A stretch of DNA of 64,000 bases from Psoroptes ovis (Eukaryota; Arthropoda; Arachnida; Sarcoptiformes; Psoroptidae). Positions within the stretch are counted from its first letter, which is position 1, and each line of letters opens with the position of its first letter. The notes under the pieces are model-generated. The model was given only the letters and a program-made list of their open reading frames with translations, did no database searches and was not told the origin of the DNA. The stretch covers positions 3,321,501-3,385,500 of the forward strand of contig PQWQ01000001.1 in NCBI GenBank assembly GCA_002943765.1. The letters run 5' to 3'. Below are positions 56,369-64,000 of the stretch, piece after piece. A program made the position numbers and the translations under genes.

Positions 56369-57955
56369 GTGATAATGTGCTTGATAATCTGTGTGATTAT
56401 CTGTTTAATTTTCTGTGTGGTTGTTTGTGCCATTTTGTGGCATTTTAATAAAAATCAAAAATCCAACGGTCGAATTTTGGACCATCCGATTATTCAATTG
56501 AATAACATGTCATCAATTATCAATGTGGTCAAATTCACCGGTTCGAATTATAAGCAGTGGAAACAACAATTCGAGATTTGGCTACTGCTGCAAGGTATTG
56601 ACAAGCAGTATTTGGAAATATCAACGGTTTTTGGTCTGTCAGAGAACATCAAGACAGAATTAAGAAAATTGACCGGTGCATTATTGTCCACGATAGCACC
56701 GAGGTTGCTAATTTTATTCAAAGATAGTGAACTGCCATCAGAAATCTGGAATAAATTACGCAACAGTTATGATCGCCACCACAAATATCGAGGTGCTGGA
56801 ATTCTGTACAAATTGGTCAATCTCCGAATGAAGACAAACGAAAATATCCTGGATTACATCGCCAACTATGAAAGTATTTTGGCTGAAGTACGTGAATCCG
56901 GTGAATTGATTTCGGATGATTATGCCATATTCAGACTATTGAATTCCTTGACATCTGAATATGATGATTTAAGAAATGAATTCCTCATCTCGAACGATAA
57001 TGGAATACCAACGTTCGACGACATCAGATATAAAGTACAACGAATTTGTGATAATCCAGTCGTTGTAAATAATCAATTGATTAATCATGGCTTCGCAACG
57101 GTCAAACGAGATGGCCAACGGTTTAATCGAAGGCAACGAATATGCTACAATTGTCGTTTGCCCAATCATATTGCTCGAAATTGTCCAACGGCCGTTGTTC
57201 AAAATAATTGGCGCCAGTCTGGCATTCAAAATTTCAACGGTTTTATTGCGCAGCATGAGGAAAATGAAAATATTGAACAGGCTTGCGCATTCTCAGTATC
57301 GGCCAATGATAATTCAGCTAAATGCCATACTTATGAAAATTTGAATTTGAAGAAAAAGAGAAATTTGAATGCAACGATTATGACAACGAACGATCAACAA
57401 TGCCTAGTAAAATCAATTGGCGATTATGATCGAACGAATGAAATTGGGAACATTGTAGATGCCTCGAATGATATTCCGAGTGCAGTAGTAACAACGAACG
57501 CCTCGAATGAATTACCGAGAGCGATAACAACAAATAATGATAATGATATTGCCTGTGCAGTGAATGGCACAGATGTTACAACGAACAACCGGATTGGACA
57601 ATCAACGCATCGCAATGGATGGACACCGATCGAAGACCCAGAGTTGAAGTGCTTGATCCAGAGGGGTGTGCATGTGGTGGTGGATCAAGCACCGAAGAAA
57701 TCCGTTCCGGTCGAATCGGTCCCACGCAGGAGAACTGATGGAAGGAATATACCCATCATGCGTGGTGATGTGTTCAAGAGACCGCGATGTCAAGATTCCG
57801 ATGGAAGGATTATTCCCATCGTGCATAATAGTGGTCGTATGGTCTTGGTTTCGGATTTGATCGAAGATTATGATTGGATGTCCAGCAGAACGTCAAGATT
57901 GGAGCGATTGCTCAATAGTTTGGTAAAGCGGCGGAGTAAATTAGCGCCGAGATAA
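56369..57955 (+). CDS. Copia-type Gag of the TR-GAG element, up to 528 aa
   Basis: From Met47 (56507) the protein is a UBN2-type Copia Gag: VVKFTGSNYKQWKQQFEIWL, then helices through LPSEIWNKLRNSYD and LLNSLTSEYDDLRNEFL. A CCHC zinc knuckle CYNCRLPNHIARNC follows at about residues 260-273. The next roughly 250 residues are Asn/Thr-rich and then basic, with a repeated DGRNIPIM / DGRIIPIV motif and a C-terminal VKRRSKLAPR. They match no protease or integrase that I can see. The first 46 residues come from a repetitive leader and would form a Cys-rich hydrophobic helix (CLIICVIICLIFCVVVCAIL). Whether translation starts at 56369 or at 56507 is open; the family argument favours 56507. No stops or frameshifts disrupt the frame. 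Confidence 0.88.
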   Translation: MIMCLIICVIICLIFCVVVCAILWHFNKNQKSNGRILDHPIIQLNNMSSIINVVKFTGSNYKQWKQQFEIWLLLQGIDKQYLEISTVFGLSENIKTELRKLTGALLSTIAPRLLILFKDSELPSEIWNKLRNSYDRHHKYRGAGILYKLVNLRMKTNENILDYIANYESILAEVRESGELISDDYAIFRLLNSLTSEYDDLRNEFLISNDNGIPTFDDIRYKVQRICDNPVVVNNQLINHGFATVKRDGQRFNRRQRICYNCRLPNHIARNCPTAVVQNNWRQSGIQNFNGFIAQHEENENIEQACAFSVSANDNSAKCHTYENLNLKKKRNLNATIMTTNDQQCLVKSIGDYDRTNEIGNIVDASNDIPSAVVTTNASNELPRAITTNNDNDIACAVNGTDVTTNNRIGQSTHRNGWTPIEDPELKCLIQRGVHVVVDQAPKKSVPVESVPRRRTDGRNIPIMRGDVFKRPRCQDSDGRIIPIVHNSGRMVLVSDLIEDYDWMSSRTSRLERLLNSLVKRRSKLAPR

Positions 57956-57985
57956 TCTGCTGGAGTGTACTCGTTTAGAGGGGTG

Positions 57986-58107
57986 TGTTGTGAGGTGAAC
58001 CTTATTGGGTCGAAATAGATTGTTAGGTGCCAATAGCCACCTCATATATAAACGGTGTACACTCCAGCCATCTAGTCATTGTTCACTATGATCTCGTACA
58101 TGCAACA
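57986..58107 (+). repeat. TR-GAG 3' LTR (122 bp)
   Basis: Identical by eye to the 5' copy, preceded by the polypurine tract and followed by the TTCAA duplication. Confidence 0.95.
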
Positions 58108-58149
58108 TTCAAATTTTTTTTCAAATAATTTTTTTCCCTCAAAAAAAAA

Positions 58150-59221
58150 TTAAATAAATATTTGTTTAATTATAATTAAAATTATTGTAAATATTATAAT
58201 AATTGTTAGTAATGAATACGCTGTATATTTAGATGTTATCATTATTCCATCTAAATCATTATCATTTTGATTATTTGTATTATTTTCATTGCCATTATCT
58301 TCAAATTCATAATAATCATAATCATTATTAATCAGTCGTCGTTGATAAAGGGAATTCAATTCTTCCTTATCCTCTAATTGATTATGATTCATCACATTGA
58401 AATTGTAATAAGTTTTTTCGTTGAGATTTTTGATAATACAATGTTTTTTATACATGCACCTCAATACCATTCGTTTTTTTTCTTCAAACATCGATGTCAA
58501 CTTCAGCGTTGTTTGTTTATCTAATTTTTGTGTTGATTGATTTTCAATATCATTAAAATATTGCCAATTATATGATAAATTATTTAACACATTGAATAAT
58601 AGATTAAATTTTGGTCGTATCGATTCATGTATTACTATTGTTTCAATTTGATATAATGAACAATTTTGAAATATGTTCATACGATTTTTCATTTGATTAT
58701 CATAATTATTTATGCCATATTCATTGATCATTTTACATGATAATAAAAAATTTAAACGATTCTCATCATGATCATTGGATTTTTCAATAAGCTTATCATT
58801 ATCATCTAAACGTACAATTTGTCCATCGAACAAACGATCCAATTGATTATTATTCAGCCATGAGCCTTGTTTCAATTCTATTTTAAATGATAACAATTTG
58901 ATTGTCATTTAATACTAAGGGTATATTCTTAATTGACAATATTTTCATACCGATTTTTTTAGGTATTGGCCAATATCTATTATTATTGTGATCATTAGTT
59001 ATGTAAACAATATTCGATATTTGCCATAATGAACCACGTAAATGTTCTAATGTGAATTGTAACAATGATCTTGAGGTCGTCGTTGTCGATTTATTAATAT
59101 CATTATTATGTTTAAAAGCCTTATCGATTATATCAGCATTGATTAATTCATAATAATTTATTAAAACGAATAGAATAATCAAACAAAATCTCATCGATGA
59201 AGACATTTTACTGAAAAACAA
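58150..59221 (-). CDS. Orphan single-pass type I membrane protein, two exons, 332 aa
   Basis: The exon model is 58951-59221 and 58150-58877 with a 73-nt intron (donor ATCG/GTATGA, acceptor AAAATAG). The junction reads PKKIELKQGSW and the sum is exactly 333 codons. An N-terminal signal peptide (MRFCLIILFVLINYYELINA, preceded by nine residues) leads to a lumenal or extracellular region with several N-x-S/T sites and a few Cys (LLSCKM, NCS, RCMYKKHCI). A C-terminal membrane segment follows (LLTIIIIFTIILIIIKQIF). I do not recognise the family. The TR-GAG element is inserted just beyond its 3' end, 38 nt from the stop, so it may sit in the 3' UTR. The two overlapping minus-strand frames here are one gene read across an intron. 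Confidence 0.7.
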
Positions 59222-59698
59222 AGACCAAACTGATCAACTTCTCATTAACCGCATGAATCAATACTGAAAAAAAAGTTTTATATACGTAACCAATAATCAG
59301 TAAAAATGAATCATAAAACAATGGCATTATGGCAACAAAAGCTCCTACAAATTTAAATGATTTAGCAAAAAATGTATGAATTAAAATTCTGATCATCATT
59401 CCGATGTATGACATCATCAAACAATGAATTTGAAAAATTCATGAGTATCATTAATACATAGCGAGGTTAAGAAACGTGCCATGGTATAAAATTATTGAAT
59501 AATTAATTCATTTATTTTTCATATGATCTTTTCATTGATTACATCATTCAAAGTAAATAAGGAATAAAAAAACATACATAGATTCATCATTCAAAGGTAA
59601 TTGTCTGCGGATGCAAAACTTTTTTCTTTTTTGCTAATTCCTAAACAAGGTGACCGAATATAATCATAATTAGGATTGTATAAATAATTTTTTAATTG
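59222..59698. other. Spacer between two minus-strand genes
   Basis: AT-rich spacer with no convincing gene. The minus-strand frame 59208-59420 overlaps the start of the membrane-protein gene and is a chance opening. Confidence 0.4.
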
Positions 59699-60673
59699 CT
59701 AACAACATTTTTGATTACAACATTGGCAAAAACATTGTTGACAGCGAAAGCATTTCCAATAACAACAACGGCAACATTCACATTCAAATGGTGCACATGC
59801 ACAACAAAGTGCAAATGGTGATGTCAACCATGATTTTATCTGTGAACCAGTCGATGGTTTTTTTCTAATTACATTCGATGGTGATAATGGACGATCTGAT
59901 TGTGGTATCGGTGTTGATGATGCTACCGGTTGTGGTGATGATGCTTTCAGTATTGATTTTCCTGGCTGTGTTGTGATTGCTGCATCATTATTATTGATAT
60001 CACCTTTGAATGAACGATTTTTTCCATGTTGTTTTTTAAAACTAGTCGATTTTAATGATCTATTTTTATTGGCATTGGTATTATCACCATCATAACCTTC
60101 TATGGTTGTGTTTAATATTTCAATCGAATGTTTACGGTCACCTTTATCAAGCGAAACAAGATTTATTGAATTATTATGACGATTTTTTCGTTGTTTATGA
60201 TGATGATGTTGACGTTTTTTATGATTATCATCGTTACGATCTGAATCAGAATCTGAACTTGAACTGCTACTACTGCTACTAGTATTTTGATTTTTAGATT
60301 TTTCTTGTTTCATCGATGATGATCGATTGATTGATTTTGATTTATCACTAGGAATACGCAATGAGTAATCCCTATGATCATCCGCATCATCGTCAGCATT
60401 TTGTTGTGTACCTTGTGAAACTTTGATTATTTTTATATTTTTCCTCTTTTCTTCTTTACTTTCATCATAATCATGGCTATCTTTATGAAATTTATGGCGA
60501 TATGAAGAATCGTGTCGTTTTTTATGATTATCATCATCACTCTCATCATTTTCACTGTCATAATCATCTACATGTTTCTGTTTTTCAATCTTTATCGGAA
60601 TAATATGTTCACGGGGTGATGTTGAATAATCACTATTGATGACTATTGTTGTCGATTTATTGGTTGATGTCAT
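59699..60673 (-). CDS. Disordered charged protein with an extremely Cys-rich C-terminus, 324 aa
   Basis: Single-exon frame with strongly biased composition. Residues 1-270 are hydrophilic and low-complexity: Asp/Glu/His/Lys-rich, with a run of nine Ser followed by DSDSD, and HHHHK. A more ordered Pro/Ser region (ILKASSPQPVASSTPIPQSD) follows, then KSWLTSPFALCC and a tail with 16 Cys in 36 residues (CECCRCCYWKCFRCQQC and beyond), ending in CC at the stop. I do not recognise the family. Dense Cys pairs next to aromatic residues could be palmitoylation sites on a cytosolic protein or a metal-binding cluster; there is no signal peptide, which argues against a secreted disulfide-rich protein. The long open frame in AT-rich DNA and the ordered tail argue that it is real. 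Confidence 0.7.
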   Translation of the reverse strand: MTSTNKSTTIVINSDYSTSPREHIIPIKIEKQKHVDDYDSENDESDDDNHKKRHDSSYRHKFHKDSHDYDESKEEKRKNIKIIKVSQGTQQNADDDADDHRDYSLRIPSDKSKSINRSSSMKQEKSKNQNTSSSSSSSSSDSDSDRNDDNHKKRQHHHHKQRKNRHNNSINLVSLDKGDRKHSIEILNTTIEGYDGDNTNANKNRSLKSTSFKKQHGKNRSFKGDINNNDAAITTQPGKSILKASSPQPVASSTPIPQSDRPLSPSNVIRKKPSTGSQIKSWLTSPFALCCACAPFECECCRCCYWKCFRCQQCFCQCCNQKCC

Positions 60674-61907
60674 TGTTCACGAATATATCAATTACATAAT
60701 CAAGTTAATCAATAAAAATCAATAAATACACACAACTTGATCAAAACAATAAATTAAAATTTTTAATGAATAGACAAATAAACAAATGAATATTTTTGCA
60801 AAACAGCTAATTTGAAATTGAATCAAAAATCATAAATTTAATGAAATTAATAAACTCAAATTTCAATTTGAATCAACCAAAATTTGAATTAAAAATTTTT
60901 CCGTGAAAAAAAAACAAAATTTAAAAGAGAAATCAACAATGAATTGAAGAAAAAATAGGTAGGCACATCATTGAATTTCATGAATAAATTAGTGATTTTT
61001 TTATTTTGTATTCGCAGGTGTAAACCGATTATGGTCACACACTTACACATTGTCATTCAATAATGTGTAATGTTCATTAAGATTCAACAAATCATCAAAT
61101 AAGCATCAATGTGATATCAATCAAAATATATATGAGTGATGGTCAAAGTGAAGAGAAGAATTATATCAACAATACAAAATAAAATATAAATTCAAAACCA
61201 CCGAGGACAAATGAAGGTGTTTGAATATGAAATTTTTTGAATAAAACAAAACAAGAAAATTTTGGTTTCCTACGGAAAATATTTCAAATACTAATCAATG
61301 ATCATTCACTTAGGTTATGACCATGAAATGGTTTCTTTTTTTGGAGTAATTTTTCTATTTACAAAACAAAATGAATAAATTTATCAATATTAATTCAGTT
61401 CCTACTTCTTTGTTGAGCATCATTTATTCAATGAGTTGCAGTCATTCAAAAATAAAAAAATAATAATTGATTTGAATTGTCAAAATTGAATGTGAATATA
61501 AATAAATACTTTATAACCAAATATAGTATTGATGACATTCAATTGAAGAATGAATGAAAACTTTAAATTTTTATTTTTATTCATAAATATAAATAAGTAT
61601 TTCAAAAAATAAATAATGATAATAATAATGAACAAATTTGGACAGAAATAGAAAAAATATTCCATGATGATAATTGTAATGATAATAATGAAATAAATAA
61701 ATAAACAGAAGCATTAAACATTGTGTTGTCGATTACCATTGGTTTGAAAATATGCATTTCAATGAAAAAAAAAATTTTGATAAATATCTTAGGAGAATTC
61801 AACTTGAATAATCATTCATTCATTTTGTATCATCAATGATCGTTTATGTCCATTATCTAAATTAAATGATAAATATTTAAACAATCAATTTATTGAATGA
61901 AAATTTA
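60674..61907. other. Intergenic region between Cys-rich protein and formin
   Basis: AT-rich spacer containing the Cys-rich gene's upstream region and the formin 3' UTR. A minus-strand AATAAA is at 61889-61894. Frames at 61480-61802 are low-complexity chance openings. Confidence 0.4.
61889..61894 (-). promoter_or_regulatory. Probable formin poly(A) signal
   Basis: AATAAA on the minus strand 14 nt beyond the formin stop codon. Confidence 0.4.
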
Positions 61908-64000
61908 TTAATTACCAAATTCGTTGGGCATTTTTTTAGGTGATGATGATCGATTATAATGATGATTATTATTGTTAAAATATGATGATTGTAATGATGT
62001 ACATCGATTGATATTATTTTCAATTTTTTGTATCGGTACAACGATTGCATGATTTGCTTTATTATTATGATTATTGATACCCACATTGTTTGAATTTTCA
62101 TTCACAGATGATTCATTCATTGTTTTAGATTTTGTCAATGATAATGAACGACGTTGTTCAAATTTAGAATCATTTTTGATCGATGCAGATGGGTGTACTT
62201 TCATCGACGATGGCCGTCCTTTTGTTATGGTTGATACAATTATATTTGAAGCTTCGGAGTGGTTTTGATTTTCAAATTCTTTATGTATTTCTTCATTATT
62301 TTCAACACTTTTTGAAGGTGATATTATTGCTGTCAATTGTTGAATATATTGATTGAATGGTTTCTTTTTGAATTCAAATCGAAAATTTTTTTGTAATTTC
62401 TGATTTGTATTTTTATTATTTTGATTCAGTCCATTTATGTTAGTTTTTTTCGGTGATGTCTCAGATGATGTTTTCATTTTTTCTTGTTTTGTATCGAATT
62501 CTTCGATAGTTATTTTTGGCAGCTGCTGTGGCTGTTGTTCATCCATTTCTTTTGGTTTCTCCCCATTATTATTACATTCTTCTTTGCTCTGATTTTTGAT
62601 GGTGCGACGAAATGGTGAAAAACGATCAAATGCTGAACTTATTTTTGGTGTTGAGTCAATCAATGATTCTGATTCGATTTCTGGTTTCATTGTTTGAACA
62701 ATCGTACGCTCACGGTCATTTTCTGAAAAATCATTATTGATATTGTTATTATTATGATCATTATTATTATTTGTTCCACGCAAACTTCGACGTCCTGATC
62801 CAATACGACGAAATTGTGTTCCGTATAAATTTCCATCAATATTGGTTACATTTAATTGATCAATCGGTGTGGCTGATTTCAAAAATTCAACCAAATCTTG
62901 TTTTGCTGAAGAATCAGAATTTATCGAAAAATCATTTGAGCTGTGTTTACTAGAATAGGAACGTTTGATTGGATTATTGAATTTCAATGATTCTGATTCA
63001 TTTGTATGATTCAGTAATATTTTATTGTTATTATTATCAGATATGAATTGTTGTTTCTGTTGTCTTGCTTTAATCTTCTTTAAATTTTCTTCTCGTTTAT
63101 AATTTTCATCCAATGCAATTTTGAATCTTTGAATAAATGCAACAAATATTTGGAAACATTGTTCCAATTTAAATTGTGATTGATCTTCGCAAAAATAATT
63201 TGCTACTTTTTTTCTCAGTGATTCCATATCATTTTCGAAAATCTTTCTAAAATTATCAATTTTATCTTTCGCAATACTTAAAAATTGTTCAATTTCTTCA
63301 AATAAACATTTGTCAATATCAGTTTTAGGTTTTTCAATATTTAATTTTGATTTTATTGCTAAAATTTTTTCCGATAAAGATTGTACTTCTAATTTAAGAT
63401 TATCGTTAGATATTCTATGGAAAAATCAAATAAAATAAATGAATAAAATTTTAAGGAATTCGGGATGACCAAAAACATAAACGAAAAACAAATATAAAAC
63501 TAAATAAAGATATCATTATTTATTTCCAATTTACTTACTTTGAAGCATCAATCAATGTTGATAATTCATCATAAAATTTATTCAAGCCTTTCTTTTCTGC
63601 TTGCTTAATTTATAAAAGACATACAAAAGAAAAATGATTTTAAATGAATTTGATTTTGAACATAACCTTTTTCTTTCTTGAATATAATATATTTACCATA
63701 GCTACATAATGTATCATGTACAATCCAGGTTTATTTGAACGAATTTCAGCCAAAGTAAGTAATGACATGATTTTAAATCCGATCGCATCACCAGCATAAC
63801 CACCCTTTTTTTCAAACAATCAATGTAAAAACAAATGAGATCAATGAAAGATTATACACAAATAAATAAATGGAAATAAATAAATATTTGAACTTGGAAT
63901 TTCAAGTAAGAAAAAAAAATACAAATAAATCAAGTTGTTGATGAAAATTTATGACTTACGAAATTTAAGAAATTTCCCGACAACAAAACTAATGTCAATA
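61908..64000 (-). CDS. Formin, C-terminal half of FH2 domain plus tail (5' part beyond the window)
   Basis: Formin homology 2 proteins nucleate and processively elongate actin filaments. Exons in the window are 63960-64000 (partial), 63697-63804, 63539-63603 and 61908-63414, with introns of 93-155 nt; the phases are consistent and give 572 codons. The spliced protein reads VLLSGNFLNFGGYAGDAIGFK, then MSLLTLAEIRSNKPGLYMIHYVAM, the FH2 core signature. A coiled-coil-like region (LKLEVQSLSEKILAIK) and RKKVANYFCEDQSQFKLEQCFQ follow. The helix ends in a basic stretch (KKIKARQQKQQF). The long Asn/Ser-rich tail contains FRRIGSGRRSLRG and a C-terminal SSSPKKMPNEFGN. The post-FH2 text recalls the FHDC1/INF2 group, but the subfamily is not certain. 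A possible donor at the last codons means a further 3' exon cannot be excluded. Confidence 0.9.

Larger units (their letters stand above)
56152..58107 (+). mobile_element. Non-autonomous Copia-type element with gag only (TR-GAG-like)
   Basis: Identical 122-bp LTRs (56152-56273 and 57986-58107) run TGTTG...CAACA. The 5-bp target duplication TTCAA is at 56147-56151 and 58108-58112. The primer-binding site TGGTAGCAGAG follows the 5' LTR directly (56274-56284). A polypurine tract AGAGGGGTG lies next to the 3' LTR (57977-57985). The whole internal region holds just one frame, a Copia Gag with a zinc knuckle. Protease, integrase, RT and RNase H are absent, and only 30 nt separate the gag stop from the 3' LTR. 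This matches the architecture described in plants as TR-GAG. It must rely on a partner element for replication. Confidence 0.92.

Noticed and set aside
58878..58950. Two separate minus-strand genes overlapping at 58883-58908
   Set aside because: A 73-nt intron joins them in phase into one membrane protein; the ATG of the second frame lies inside the intron.
1..64000. CRISPR arrays, rRNA, tRNA genes and bacterial operon features
   Set aside because: None found by eye; the window is eukaryotic and no cloverleaf-like A/B box pair was noticed outside the primer-binding sites.

Overview
This window is eukaryotic nuclear DNA. It is strongly AT-rich, genes carry very short introns (57-120 nt, apart from one of about 6 kb), many intergenic stretches are long and low-complexity, and the gene set is animal. 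The gene content, tiny introns and Asn-rich low-complexity coding inserts suggest an acariform mite, for example a dust or scab mite relative. That identification is inference; there is no rRNA or mitochondrial marker to test it.

Layout. 1-7534 (minus strand): most of a biogenic-amine GPCR resembling 5-HT1A receptors, in four exons. Its long third intron contains a complete Copia element (LTRs 570-701 and 4574-4705). 8945-9120: a possible orphan terminal exon. 9235-9396: a hAT-type MITE with 16-bp inverted repeats and an 8-bp target duplication. 9789-14411: a complete Ty3/Gypsy element with identical LTRs. 14.4-19.2 kb: AT-rich DNA with no secure gene. 19253-24353: a BEL/Pao element with nearly identical LTRs that has lost almost all of its integrase. 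24.4-40.0 kb: a gene-poor stretch with mariner-like relics and one well-formed orphan exon. 40.0-41.8 kb: a secreted or membrane PI-PLC X-domain protein. 44.4-55.5 kb: a compact housekeeping cluster of SRP9, HSD17B10, a torsin, a CHPF-like chondroitin factor and WDR11. 56152-58107: a Copia-type element reduced to LTRs plus gag (TR-GAG type). 58.1-64 kb: an orphan single-pass membrane protein, a disordered protein with a very Cys-rich tail, and the C-terminal part of an FH2 formin that runs off the right edge.

The clearest biological theme is recent retrotransposition. Four LTR elements from three superfamilies sit in 64 kb, all with intact target-site duplications. The LTR pairs are identical, or differ by one base in the BEL/Pao case. 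Two of the four are structurally non-autonomous: BEL/Pao without integrase, and Copia with gag only. Three details stand out. The Copia primer-binding site matches the anticodon arm of a tRNA-Ile, with a C opposite wobble position 34 as expected if an inosine had been copied. The BEL/Pao LTR carries a perfect three-unit heat-shock element. The mite HSD17B10 has Gln in place of the catalytic Lys of its YxxxK motif.

Splice structures given here were derived by hand from GT/AG sites, reading phase and family conservation. They should be read as models.
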